This document shows positions 28,516-37,555 of a stretch of DNA of 64,000 nucleotides, piece after piece (position 1 is the first letter of the stretch; every line of letters begins with the position of its first letter). Origin of the DNA: Celeribacter persicus. Lineage in GTDB: Bacteria; Pseudomonadota; Alphaproteobacteria; Rhodobacterales; Rhodobacteraceae. Location: contig NZ_QAOH01000009.1 in the NCBI RefSeq assembly GCF_003050785.1, positions 1-64,000 on the forward strand, written 5' to 3'. A model generated the notes under the pieces. The model made no database searches, was not told the origin of the DNA, and was given only the letters and a program-made list of their open reading frames with translations. The position numbers and the translations under genes are program-made.

Positions 28516-28527
28516 AGGAATCACAAA
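28513..28527 (-). promoter_or_regulatory. Possible PaaX half-site upstream of paaN
   Basis: The reverse strand reads TTTGTGATTCCTATC. It agrees with 12 of 15 positions of WWTRTGATTCGYGWT, the consensus remembered for E. coli PaaX. It directly follows the PaaR palindrome. The assignment is tentative. Confidence 0.35.
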
Positions 28528-28542
28528 ACGGGAGGAGACACC

Positions 28543-30189
28543 ATGACCTTGTTTGCGCGCCATCGGGCGCTGCTTGAGCGTGCCGTAGAAGCATCGAAGA
28601 CGCGCAGTTTCTGGACGCCGTTCCCGGAGGTTCCTTCTGGCAAATTCTATGGCGAAACGGCCCGTGAAGACGGGAAAAACGCCTATGATTCTCTGCTGGG
28701 GTATGACTTCGATCTGCCCGGGCATCCGCAGGAGGTGCGTTTGGGGGCTGAGCAATCTCCCTGGGGTGGCGCGTTGGGCGTGAGCTATCCCGCCGCGTCA
28801 GTCGAAACTTTGATCGCCGCGTCCGAATCAGCGGCGCAAAGCTGGGCTGAGGTCGGGGTCGAAGCGCGCATCGGCGCGCTCATTGAGGCTTTGGTGCGGC
28901 TCAACGGGATGAGTTTTCTCATCGGCAATGCGACGATGCACACCACGGGGCAGGCATTCGCCATGGCTTTTCAGGCGGGCGGACCACATGCACAGGACCG
29001 CGGGCTGGAAGCCTTGGCCGCAGCCTATGCCGAGATGACCGGCACAGCGCAGCAGGCCGTCTGGGAGAAACCGCAAGGCAAACACGCGCCGATCGTGCTG
29101 GAGAAGCGTTGGGAAATCGTGCCCCGCGGGGTTGCGCTGGTCATCGGCTGTAACACATTCCCAACCTGGAACAGCTATCCGGGACTGTTCGCGAGCCTCG
29201 CGACCGGCAATACCGTGATCGTCAAGCCGCACCCGATGGCGATCCTTCCGCTGGCGCTGACCGTGCGTGTGTTGCGGGAGGTCTTTGCGGAAGCCGGCCT
29301 GCCGCAAGACGCGGTTCTGCTCGCTGCCGACGTGCCTGAAGCTCCAATCACCAAGGCGCTGGTTCAGGCCCCCGAGGTGGCATTGATCGACTACACGGGC
29401 TCTTCCGTCTTCGGCAACTGGATCCGCGCCAACGCCCATGGTGCGCAGGTCTTCACCGAGGAAACGGGCGTCAATTCGGTGACCATCACGGGCACCGACA
29501 ATTTCAAGGGCATGTGCGCGAACCTCGCCTTTTCTTTGTCGCTCTATTCCGGTCAGATGTGCACATCGCCGCAAAATATCTATGTCCCGAAGGCCGGTAT
29601 CGAAACCGATGAAGGGCATAAGAGTTTCGATGCCGTGATCGAGGGGATTGCCGAAGCCGTCGATGCGCTTCTGTCCGATGAAAAACAAGCGGCGGGCGTC
29701 TGTGGCGCCATCGTCAATCCGGCCACTCTGGAGCGGGTCTCAAGGGCGCGCGAAAGCGGACGCGTGGTGCGCGACAGCGGGGAAACTGGCATCGGACGTT
29801 CGGCCACGCCCCTGATCGTCGTGACCGATCCCGAGGGTGTGGCGCATCGCGAGGAGTGCTTTGGCCCGGTCGCCTTTGCGATCCCCTGCACAGATGCGGA
29901 GGCGGCCATCGTCGCAGCGTCGGACATAGCTCGTGACAAGGGGGCGATCACAGCGGCGCTCTATGCAACGGACCAGACGTTGATCGAGCGGGCAGCACGG
30001 GCCTTCGCCCGGGCCGGGGTGAATCTTTCGGTCAACCTGACCGGCAACATCTTTGTCAATCAGTCTGCGGCGTTTTCCGATTTCCATGTCACCGGGGCAA
30101 ACCCGGCAGGCAACGCCAGCCTGACCGACACAGCCTTTGTCGCGTCGCGGTTTCGGCGCGTCATGATCCGCTGGCCCAAGACCGCCTGA
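28543..30189 (+). CDS. paaN: Phenylacetate degradation aldehyde dehydrogenase PaaN
   Basis: This 548-residue aldehyde dehydrogenase belongs to the short PaaN group, without a hydratase domain. The catalytic Cys is in SLYSGQMCTSPQNIYVP, the general-base Glu in VFTEETGVNSVTITG, and the NAD-binding glycine in LIDYTGSSVFGNW. Since a full-length PaaZ is also encoded, it may be a second semialdehyde dehydrogenase for the same or a related intermediate. It opens the operon with the ABC importer. Confidence 0.88.
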   Translation: MTLFARHRALLERAVEASKTRSFWTPFPEVPSGKFYGETAREDGKNAYDSLLGYDFDLPGHPQEVRLGAEQSPWGGALGVSYPAASVETLIAASESAAQSWAEVGVEARIGALIEALVRLNGMSFLIGNATMHTTGQAFAMAFQAGGPHAQDRGLEALAAAYAEMTGTAQQAVWEKPQGKHAPIVLEKRWEIVPRGVALVIGCNTFPTWNSYPGLFASLATGNTVIVKPHPMAILPLALTVRVLREVFAEAGLPQDAVLLAADVPEAPITKALVQAPEVALIDYTGSSVFGNWIRANAHGAQVFTEETGVNSVTITGTDNFKGMCANLAFSLSLYSGQMCTSPQNIYVPKAGIETDEGHKSFDAVIEGIAEAVDALLSDEKQAAGVCGAIVNPATLERVSRARESGRVVRDSGETGIGRSATPLIVVTDPEGVAHREECFGPVAFAIPCTDAEAAIVAASDIARDKGAITAALYATDQTLIERAARAFARAGVNLSVNLTGNIFVNQSAAFSDFHVTGANPAGNASLTDTAFVASRFRRVMIRWPKTA

Positions 30190-30246
30190 GGAGAGGCGGG
30201 CGGACAACGGACCTTTATCAACAGGATAAATCAGGGAGGATTATCC

Positions 30247-31383
30247 ATGAAACTGACAACTGCACTGACCACTTTGATGGCTCTTGGACTGGCAACCGGC
30301 GCAGGGGCCGAAATCAGGCTTGGAGCGAGCCTTTCGGCGTCCGGCGGGGCGGCTTTCCTCGGCGACCCAGAGGCGAAAACGCTGGAAATGCTGGTCGAAG
30401 AAGTGAACGCCGCAGGCGGGATCAACGGCGAAGAGATTGTGTTGACGCTCTATGACGACGGCGGCGATCCGAACAAGGCACGCACCTTTGCGACACGTCT
30501 GGTGGAGGATGACGAGGTTGTGGCAATCATCGGCGGCACGACCACCGGCACGACCATGTCCGTTCTCAGCGTGGCCGAGGATGAAGGCATTCCTTTCATT
30601 TCTCTGGCCGGAGCGATCCAGATCATCGACCCGGTGCGTGACTATGTTTTCAAAACGCCGCACACGGACCGGATGGCCTGTGAAAAGATCTTCACCGACA
30701 TGCAAACCAGAGGGATCAGCAAGATCGGCATGATTGCGGGCACCGACGGTTTCGGTGCGTCCATGGAAGCGCAGTGTAAAGATGTGGCCGGGGATCACGG
30801 CATCGAAATTCTCGTGGCCGAAACATATGCGCCGCAAGATGCGGACATGACCCCGCAACTGACCAAGATCAAGGCGACCGAAGGCGTTCAGGCCGTGCTC
30901 AATCCGGGCTTCGGTCAGGGCCCCGCGATTGTGACGCGCAACTATGCGCAGATCGGTCTCGATCTGCCACTTTACCAGAGCCATGGCGTCGCGTCCGACG
31001 GTTTCATCGAACTGACCGGGGTAGAGGCGGCCGAAGGGGTGCGCTTGCCCGGCACGGCGCTTCTGATCGCCGATATTCTCGAAGACGGCGATGCGCAAAA
31101 GCCGGTTGTGATGGCCTACAAGACGGCATATGAGGCCAAATACGGTGAGGCTGTGTCGACCTTTGGCGGCTATGCGCATGACGCTTTCCGCCTGATGGTC
31201 GATGCCATCGCCCGTGCCGGAAGCGATGATCCGGACGAGATCCGCGATGCGCTCGAAGAGACCAGGGATCTGGTCGGCACCACGGGGATCTACAGTTTTA
31301 GTGCCGACGATCACCTTGGCCTCAATCTGAGCGCCTTCCGGATGCTCGAAATCCGTGATGGGGCCTGGACCTCAATCGACTGA
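30247..31383 (+). CDS. Branched-chain-type ABC transporter substrate-binding protein
   Basis: This 378-residue periplasmic protein of the LivJ type has a signal peptide (about 1-21, cleavage after AGA). The fold motifs are GASLSASGGAAFLGDPEA, DDGGDPNKARTFATRLV and IIGGTTTGTTMSVLSVAEDE. Members next to aromatic catabolic genes bind aromatic acids rather than leucine, so phenylacetate or a related arylacetate is the inferred ligand. It is encoded between paaN and its permease genes. Confidence 0.88.
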   Translation: MKLTTALTTLMALGLATGAGAEIRLGASLSASGGAAFLGDPEAKTLEMLVEEVNAAGGINGEEIVLTLYDDGGDPNKARTFATRLVEDDEVVAIIGGTTTGTTMSVLSVAEDEGIPFISLAGAIQIIDPVRDYVFKTPHTDRMACEKIFTDMQTRGISKIGMIAGTDGFGASMEAQCKDVAGDHGIEILVAETYAPQDADMTPQLTKIKATEGVQAVLNPGFGQGPAIVTRNYAQIGLDLPLYQSHGVASDGFIELTGVEAAEGVRLPGTALLIADILEDGDAQKPVVMAYKTAYEAKYGEAVSTFGGYAHDAFRLMVDAIARAGSDDPDEIRDALEETRDLVGTTGIYSFSADDHLGLNLSAFRMLEIRDGAWTSID

Positions 31384-31404
31384 GCACCGCCACGGCAGAC
31401 TTAC

Positions 31405-31434
31405 GGGCCGAAGCTGCACCTTCGGCCCTTTCCC
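31405..31434 (+). other. Hairpin between receptor gene and livH-type permease gene
   Basis: GGGCCGAA and TTCGGCCC (31405-31428) form an 8-base-pair stem around an 8-base loop, followed by TTTCCC. It could attenuate or stabilise mRNA so that receptor exceeds permease, as for the TAXI operon. Confidence 0.5.
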
Positions 31435-31459
31435 GGAAACCCTGCTTTTGGAGACGTCT

Positions 31460-32332
31460 ATGGACGCCTTGATGCAATTTATCTTTTCAGGTCTGACGGT
31501 CGGGGCAGTCTACGCCCTTGTCGCGCTTGGGTTCACGATCATTTACAACGCTTCCGACGTGGTGAACTTCGCCCAAGGCGAATTCGTCATGTTGGGAGGG
31601 ATGATCACTGTCTTCACCTTCGAGGCGGGCCTGCCGCTGCCGCTTGCGGCGCTGATCGCGATCTTTGTCACCTCGGCTGTTGGCGTCGCGCTGAACAAGC
31701 TGGCCATTGAACCCGCGCGGGGCGCACCTGTCGTCTCCCTTATCATCATCACCATCGGCGCTTCGATCTTCATTCGCGGTGCCGCCCAGATCGTGTTCGA
31801 CAAACAATTGCACCGGTTACCGTCCTTTTCCGGAGATGAGCCGATCCATATGCTGGGCGCGACGATCCTGCCGCAAAGTCTCTGGGTGATCGGGGGCGCG
31901 CTTTTGGTCTTTGTCGGGCTTTATCTGTTCTTCACCCGGACGCTGACAGGAAAAGCGGTTCTTGCAACCGCGAATAATCGTCTCGCGGCCCAGCTCGTGG
32001 GCATCAATACCGGCTTCATGATGACCCTGTCCTTTGCCCTTTCCGCCGCCATCGGCGCGCTGGCCGGTGTGCTGGTCACGCCGATCACTCTGGTGGGCTA
32101 TGACATCGGTGTCGCGCTCGCGCTCAAGGGCTTCGCGGCTGCCATGTTGGGCGGGATGGGCAATCCGAAAGGGGCGCTGGCGGGGGGGCTTTTACTCGGT
32201 CTCTTCGAGGCGCTGACGGCAGGCTATATCTCATCGCAATACAAGGAAGCGGTCGCCTTTATCGTCATCCTTGCGGTTCTCTTCGTCATGCCACAGGGCA
32301 TTTTCGGCGAAAAGAAGACGGAAAGGGTCTGA
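31460..32332 (+). CDS. Branched-chain-type ABC transporter permease (LivH family)
   Basis: This 290-residue inner-membrane permease has about eight helices. LivH hallmarks are GLTVGAVYALVALGFTIIYN, VNFAQGEFVMLGGM and FAAAMLGGMGNPKGALAGGL (the ATPase coupling segment). I start it at 31460, where GGAG lies 8 bases before the ATG. It works with the LivM-, LivG- and LivF-like products that follow at spacings of a few bases. Confidence 0.92.
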   Translation: MDALMQFIFSGLTVGAVYALVALGFTIIYNASDVVNFAQGEFVMLGGMITVFTFEAGLPLPLAALIAIFVTSAVGVALNKLAIEPARGAPVVSLIIITIGASIFIRGAAQIVFDKQLHRLPSFSGDEPIHMLGATILPQSLWVIGGALLVFVGLYLFFTRTLTGKAVLATANNRLAAQLVGINTGFMMTLSFALSAAIGALAGVLVTPITLVGYDIGVALALKGFAAAMLGGMGNPKGALAGGLLLGLFEALTAGYISSQYKEAVAFIVILAVLFVMPQGIFGEKKTERV

Positions 32333-32335
32333 ACC

Positions 32336-33292
32336 ATGACTTGTCGACGCAAATGGATTCAGATTTCGATCATTGCGGCCATCATGCTGGTGCTGCCGTT
32401 CTTCTTTCCCTCGGGGTATTACTACCGTGTCGGGGCACTGGTCTTTGTGAACGCGCTTTCCGTTGTGGGGCTGGTGATCCTGGTCGGGTATGCCGGGCAG
32501 ATCAGCCTTGGTCATGCGGGCTTTGCCGGGATCGGAGCCTATGCGTGCGCTCTGGCGCCGACGCATCTGGGATTGCACCCGGCCGTGGCCATCCTTCTGG
32601 GTGCGTTGATTTCTGCCGCGCTCGCCCTGCTGATCGGGCGCCCGATTTTGCGACTCAAAGGCTATTATCTCGGGGTGGCAACGCTGGGGTTCGGTATTCT
32701 CGTTTCAATGGTTTTGTCGAATGAACGGGCGTTGACCGGTGGACCGGACGGTATGTCGGTGCCCGATCTCGGGCTGAGAAGCCTGCTGCGGGACATGGGC
32801 TGGCGCATTTCGGGCGGTGAGTTCTGGTATGGGCTGAATGCTGTCGTCCTTTTGATCGGCATCTGGATCGCGCTCAACCTGTATCAAAGCGCGACCGGGC
32901 GGGCGATGCGCGCGCTGCATGGCTCCGAAGTGGCGGCGCAGACGGTCGGTATCGACGTGCCGCGGATCAAATTGCAGGCCTTTGTGATCTCTGCCGTCTA
33001 TGCTTCCGTCGCAGGGTCTCTGCTGGCGCTCCAGAATGGGTTCATTACGCCAGAGGTCGCCGGTTTCATGCATTCGGTCGAGATGGTGACCATGGCGGTT
33101 CTCGGCGGTGTCGGTTCCGTTCTCGGGGCGACGCTCGGCGCCGCGATCCTCACGCTTTTGCCACAAGTGCTGACGGTGTTTGCCGAATACGAACAGCTCG
33201 TGCTCGGTCTCATCATGGTGCTGGTGATGATATTCCTGCCACGCGGGCTTTTGCCGTCGATTGTCGCGAAACTCAGAGGGAGGGGTGAGTGA
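32336..33292 (+). CDS. Branched-chain-type ABC transporter permease (LivM family)
   Basis: This 318-residue partner permease has about ten helices. Family stretches are VGYAGQISLGHAGFAGIGAY, LRLKGYYLGVATLGFGILV, RALTGGPDGMSVPDL and AVLGGVGSVLGATLGAAILT. It starts three bases after the livH-like stop, and its own stop overlaps the ATPase start by one base (TGATG). Confidence 0.92.
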   Translation: MTCRRKWIQISIIAAIMLVLPFFFPSGYYYRVGALVFVNALSVVGLVILVGYAGQISLGHAGFAGIGAYACALAPTHLGLHPAVAILLGALISAALALLIGRPILRLKGYYLGVATLGFGILVSMVLSNERALTGGPDGMSVPDLGLRSLLRDMGWRISGGEFWYGLNAVVLLIGIWIALNLYQSATGRAMRALHGSEVAAQTVGIDVPRIKLQAFVISAVYASVAGSLLALQNGFITPEVAGFMHSVEMVTMAVLGGVGSVLGATLGAAILTLLPQVLTVFAEYEQLVLGLIMVLVMIFLPRGLLPSIVAKLRGRGE

Positions 33293-34074
33293 TGAGCATT
33301 CTCGAAGTGAAGGGGCTGGGGATTTCCTTTGGTGGCTTGCGGGCCGTCAATGATGTCAGCTTTGCCGTCAAGCCGGGAGAGATCGTTTCCGTCATCGGCC
33401 CGAACGGTGCGGGCAAGACGACGCTCTTCAACATGATCTCCGGGGTCTATATGCCGGGTGTCGGTCAAGTCTTTCTTGAGGGGCAGGACATCACCGCACG
33501 CGCCCCCTACCTGCTGGCGCGACAGGGGCTGACACGGACCTTTCAGAACCTTCAGATTTTTCAGGAGATGACGGTGCTCGAAAACGTCATTGCGGGGTTT
33601 CATCTGACCGAAAGGGGCCCGATCTGGGCGGATCTTCTGTCATGGCCTTCGGCCCGGAAACGGGCGGGCGAAGTGCGTAACGGGGCCTATGAGCTGCTCA
33701 CCCGCGTGCGTCTTGAGAAAGCCGCCGAAGAGGAGGCCGGTAACCTGTCCTATGGCGCTTTGAAACGGCTCGAAATCGCGCGGGCCCTGGCCATGTCGCC
33801 AAAGGTTCTGTTGCTCGATGAGCCTGCTGCCGGATGTAATGCGGTCGAAACCGAAGAGATCGACGCGCTGATCGCGGAACTGGCCGCCTCGGGGATTGCC
33901 ATCCTTCTGGTCGAACATGACATGAAGATGGTGATGCGTATTTCCAACCACATTGTCGTGCTCGATCACGGCGAGAAAATTGCCGAGGGCACGCCGACCG
34001 AGGTGTCGAGAAATCCCGATGTGATCGCGGCCTATCTCGGGAGCGAAGAGGAGACTGCGCATGCTGACGGTTGA
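33292..34074 (+). CDS. Branched-chain-type ABC transporter ATPase (LivG family)
   Basis: This 260-residue ATPase has Walker A GPNGAGKTTLF, the LivG-type FQNLQIFQEMTVLENVIAG, and Walker B VLLLDEPAAG. Its signature motif NLSYGALKRLEIARAL has Ala in place of the usual Gln. The ATG at 33292 is preferred to the GTG one codon earlier because AGGGAGGG precedes it. It overlaps the next gene by 14 bases. Confidence 0.92.
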   Translation: MSILEVKGLGISFGGLRAVNDVSFAVKPGEIVSVIGPNGAGKTTLFNMISGVYMPGVGQVFLEGQDITARAPYLLARQGLTRTFQNLQIFQEMTVLENVIAGFHLTERGPIWADLLSWPSARKRAGEVRNGAYELLTRVRLEKAAEEEAGNLSYGALKRLEIARALAMSPKVLLLDEPAAGCNAVETEEIDALIAELAASGIAILLVEHDMKMVMRISNHIVVLDHGEKIAEGTPTEVSRNPDVIAAYLGSEEETAHADG

Positions 34075-34762
34075 GGGGTTGCGCTCGGCGTATGGCCGTA
34101 TCGAAGTGTTGCACGGGCTCGATCTGGAGGTCAAATCGGGCGAGATCGTGACGGTTGTCGGCGCCAATGGTGCAGGGAAGACGACGCTGCTGAAATGCCT
34201 GTCCGGCACCCAGCCGGTTACGGCGGGGGAGGTCCATTTCCGTGGTGATCGGCTGACCACGGTGCCGGCGTTCAAACGGCTCAAACGCGGTCTGTCCCAA
34301 TCGCCGGAAGGGCGACAGATTTTCACCAATCTGTCGGTCGAGGAAAACCTGCGTCTGGGGGCATTTCTGTTCACCGACGACCGGGTTGAACGGGATATGG
34401 AGGATGCGTTCGAAATGTTCCCGATCCTGCGGGAGAAACGCAACCTCGCGGCGGGGGGGCTTTCGGGGGGACAGCAACAGATGCTGGCCATCGCGCGGGC
34501 CCTGATGGGGCGACCGCATTGCCTGTTGCTCGATGAACCGTCGATGGGGTTGGCCCCGCTTCTGGTGGCTCAGATTTTCGATGTCGTAACCTTGTTGCGT
34601 AAACGCGATGTGACCGTGCTTCTGGTCGAACAGAATGCGTTTGGCGCCCTGCGCATCGCGGATCGTGGCTATGTCATGGAAACCGGGCGGATCACGATGT
34701 CAGGCGTCTCGGGCGACCTGATTGCCGATCCGCGCATTCGTGAGGCCTATCTGGGTCTCTGA
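34061..34762 (+). CDS. Branched-chain-type ABC transporter ATPase (LivF family)
   Basis: This 233-residue second ATPase of the importer has Walker A GANGAGKTTLLKCLSG, the LivF motif LSQSPEGRQIFTNLSVEENL, signature LSGGQQQMLAIARAL and Walker B LLLDEPSMGLAP. It ends 19 bases before the hydratase/dehydrogenase gene. Confidence 0.92.
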   Translation: MLTVEGLRSAYGRIEVLHGLDLEVKSGEIVTVVGANGAGKTTLLKCLSGTQPVTAGEVHFRGDRLTTVPAFKRLKRGLSQSPEGRQIFTNLSVEENLRLGAFLFTDDRVERDMEDAFEMFPILREKRNLAAGGLSGGQQQMLAIARALMGRPHCLLLDEPSMGLAPLLVAQIFDVVTLLRKRDVTVLLVEQNAFGALRIADRGYVMETGRITMSGVSGDLIADPRIREAYLGL

Positions 34763-34781
34763 TCAATTTCAGGAAATACTC

Positions 34782-36725
34782 ATGTCGCTACTGACCTGCC
34801 GCATGGATGGCGAGATCGCCGTTCTCACTCTTGATAACCCGCCCGTCAACGCGATTTCCGCAGACGTGCGCCAGAGCCTCGTGGCAATGGTCGCACAATG
34901 CGATGCCGATGACACCGTGCGCGCCGTGGTTCTGTGTTGTGCGGGCCGCACCTTCATCTCCGGGGCCGATGTGCGCGAATTCGGGCAAGAGCCTGTTCCG
35001 CCTCATCTGCCGGATGTGGTGCAATGTCTTGAACAGGCGCAAAAGCCATGGATTGCGGCCATCCACGGTGCGGCTTTGGGCGGTGGTTTCGAAATTGCCA
35101 TGGGCTGTCGCTTCCGGGTCTCGGATGCTGAAGCCCGTGTCGGCTTGCCGGAGGTCACGTTGGGGGTGATGCCCGGTGCGTCGGGCACCGTCCGCACACC
35201 GCGTCTGGCGGGACTTGATATGGCGGTGGAGATGGTCACAACGGGCATGCCGATCAAAGCCCACAGGGCCAAAGAGGTGGGTTTGATTGATGCGGTGATC
35301 GAAGGCGATCTCGTTGCGGGGGCGGTGGCTTTCGCGCGGGAGGCCTTGTCTGCACCTTTGCCTTTGCCGGTCTCGCAACGTGAGATGAATGCTCGTGACG
35401 AAAGTTATTGGCAGGCGGCGATCCAAACCGCGTCCAAGGCTGGACATCACGCGCCCCTTCGCGCGCTCGAGTCGCTGAGATTTGCGTCAGAGCATTCTTT
35501 CGAAGAGGCGATGGCACATGAGCGTGAGGGGTTCCTTGCCTTGCGCGCTTCGGAGGAGGCGAAAGCCCTGCGCGCGGTGTTTTTCGCTGAACGCCGTGCG
35601 GTGCGCCCTGAGGCGTTGAAACACGTGGCTCCGCGCAGCCTGTCTCGCATTGGCGTGGTCGGTGGCGGCACGATGGGGGCAGGGATTGCCTCTGCCTGTC
35701 GCTCGGCGGGCTTGCCCGTTGTGCTGGTTGAACGGGACCAGGAGGCCCTTGCGCGTGGACTGTCCAATGTGGACGCGACATTTGCAGGGGCCGTCAAACG
35801 GGGCAAGATGAGCGAGGCACAGCGCGCAGAACTGATGGTGGGTATCACAGGTGCCACCGATTATGCCGCGCTCGGCGATTGCGATCTGGTTATCGAAGCG
35901 GTGTTTGAAGAAATCGGGGTCAAACGTGCCGTGTTTGCCGAGCTGGATCGGCACTGTCGTCAGGACACCGTGCTGGCGACCAACACGTCCTATCTGGACC
36001 CGCGCGATATTGCCGAGGGGCTGAGTCATCCTGAGCGGTTCATCGGCCTGCATTTCTTCAGCCCCGCGCAGATCATGAAGCTCCTTGAAATCGTTCCCGT
36101 TCCAGAAACCGCGCCGGAGGTGCTCGCCACGGCTTTCGCTCTTGGTAAAAGGCTCGGTAAGGTGCCCGTGCAATCAGGGATTTGTGAAGGGTTCATCGGC
36201 AATCGAATCCTCAAACGCTATCGGAGCGAAGCCGAGGCTTTGGTGCGCGAGGGGGTGAGCATTCAGGCGATTGACACTGCGATGCGCGATTTCGGCTTTC
36301 GCATGGGGCCTTTCGAGGCACAGGATCTTGGGGGCCTCGATATCGCCTTTTTGCAGCGTGAAGGCGCACGGGCTTCGGGCCGGGACGTACCGGAAACCCT
36401 TGGCGATGTGTTGGTGCGTGCGGGGCGCAAGGGGCAAAAGACGGGCGGCGGTTGGTATGATTACGCGCCTGGAGAGCGTCGACCCACGCCCTCTGCGGCT
36501 GTCACAGCCCTGCTGGCCGTTTCATGTGCCGCGCCGAGAGACATGCCTTCGGAAGCCATATCTGCCCATCTCGTGGGTGTCATGGCCGATGAAGGACAGC
36601 GTATTCTGGCCGAGGGTATTTCGGGGTCTGCCAGTGACATTGATCTCGTCGAAATCCATGGCTACGGCTTCCCGCGCTGGAGAGGCGGGCCTATGCACTG
36701 GGCGGCGCAAACGGCTCAAGAGTAA
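34782..36725 (+). CDS. Enoyl-CoA hydratase / 3-hydroxyacyl-CoA dehydrogenase fusion
   Basis: This 647-residue bifunctional enzyme has an N-terminal crotonase domain (about 1-190; AGRTFISGADVREFG and IHGAALGGGFEIAMGC). An NAD-binding 3-hydroxyacyl-CoA dehydrogenase follows (about 285-647; IGVVGGGTMGAGIASACRSA, HFFSPAQIMKLLEIVP, GFIGNRILKRY). The ATG at 34782 has AGGAAA upstream. No separate paaF or paaH exists in the island, and this gene ends the paaN operon. It is therefore inferred to hydrate 2,3-dehydroadipyl-CoA and oxidise 3-hydroxyadipyl-CoA. A general FadB/FadJ-like role is the alternative. Confidence 0.88.
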   Translation: MSLLTCRMDGEIAVLTLDNPPVNAISADVRQSLVAMVAQCDADDTVRAVVLCCAGRTFISGADVREFGQEPVPPHLPDVVQCLEQAQKPWIAAIHGAALGGGFEIAMGCRFRVSDAEARVGLPEVTLGVMPGASGTVRTPRLAGLDMAVEMVTTGMPIKAHRAKEVGLIDAVIEGDLVAGAVAFAREALSAPLPLPVSQREMNARDESYWQAAIQTASKAGHHAPLRALESLRFASEHSFEEAMAHEREGFLALRASEEAKALRAVFFAERRAVRPEALKHVAPRSLSRIGVVGGGTMGAGIASACRSAGLPVVLVERDQEALARGLSNVDATFAGAVKRGKMSEAQRAELMVGITGATDYAALGDCDLVIEAVFEEIGVKRAVFAELDRHCRQDTVLATNTSYLDPRDIAEGLSHPERFIGLHFFSPAQIMKLLEIVPVPETAPEVLATAFALGKRLGKVPVQSGICEGFIGNRILKRYRSEAEALVREGVSIQAIDTAMRDFGFRMGPFEAQDLGGLDIAFLQREGARASGRDVPETLGDVLVRAGRKGQKTGGGWYDYAPGERRPTPSAAVTALLAVSCAAPRDMPSEAISAHLVGVMADEGQRILAEGISGSASDIDLVEIHGYGFPRWRGGPMHWAAQTAQE

Positions 36726-36764
36726 CGAGGAACTGCGAGATCACCGCAGCAGAGCGGCCCTGTC

Positions 36765-36784
36765 GCGCCCCACGTGGGGGGCGC
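36765..36784 (+). terminator. GC-rich hairpin after the paaN operon
   Basis: GCGCCCC and GGGGCGC form a 7-base-pair stem around a 6-base loop, 39 bases after the last stop. There is no U-tract, so efficient intrinsic termination is uncertain. The rest of the gap to the tRNA (289 bases) shows no other feature. Confidence 0.45.
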
Positions 36785-37014
36785 AGTAAAACAAATTCGT
36801 CGGGAGTGCTTGCCTGAGGGAGCATTGTTCGTTCCACTCACCGTCTTTGGACGTGTGCATTTGCTGTTGCTGAGCAAAAGGCCCAAGCACATCGCACAGA
36901 ATATGGCGCAAAGGCTTTGTGGAGAGCTTTGTGAGCCGCTGTTTTCTTACAGCCTAGGAATGGCAAATCATTGTCTTGAATGGACAAGATAAGATGTGAT
37001 TTCCAAAGGAAATT

Positions 37015-37090
<76 letters not shown>

Positions 37091-37182
37091 GAATTGACCG
37101 TTGTAACGCCGGTCCTGCGTTCTGCGGGGGGGTCTCCCGTCCGCCCGCGCTTCCTATTTTGTCTCGCCTGGGGTTGCAAGCG

Positions 37183-37228
37183 AAAAAATGACGGGCCCGA
37201 AAAAATCCTGCGAAATTTTCAGCCCGTC
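37183..37228 (-). terminator. Terminator after the FYDLN gene
   Basis: On the reverse strand GACGGGC and GCCCGTC (37228-37222 and 37196-37190) pair and are followed by ATTTTTT. The loop is long (25 bases), which weakens the prediction. A small CGTCC-AAAA-GGACG hairpin precedes it. Confidence 0.5.
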
Positions 37229-37240
37229 CTTTTGGACGAA

Positions 37241-37555
37241 TTACTCGTCGTCGTTTGCCGCGACATCCGTGATGTCGTCGAGCGACACGTTGTCGTCGTC
37301 GTCGTCATCGTCGAGCAGATCGTCGTCGAGATCCATATCGGCATCGTCGTCGATCAGCAGATCGTCATCGGTATCGAGATCGTCCTCGTTCGTCGGTCGT
37401 GGTTTCTCGGAAATCGCGACGCGCGATTTGTTGTTTGCATCGAAGGTCACGATTTCGCCGGTGTAGGGGGACACGATCGGGTCGCGGTTCAGGTCATAGA
37501 ACCGTTTGCCGGTGGTGGGGCAGACGCGTTTGATACCCCATTCCTCTTTGGGCAT
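37241..37555 (-). CDS. FYDLN-acid family protein (TIGR02300)
   Basis: This 104-residue protein is widespread in alphaproteobacteria but of unknown function. The N-terminus has the signature EEWGIKRVCPTTGKRFYDLN followed by DPIVSPYTGEIV. From about residue 57 it turns into an extremely acidic tail with a run of seven Asp residues near 81-88. The tail may bind metal or basic proteins; no experiment is known to me. The gene is single, next to tRNA-Ala. Confidence 0.93.
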   Translation of the reverse strand: MPKEEWGIKRVCPTTGKRFYDLNRDPIVSPYTGEIVTFDANNKSRVAISEKPRPTNEDDLDTDDDLLIDDDADMDLDDDLLDDDDDDDNVSLDDITDVAANDDE

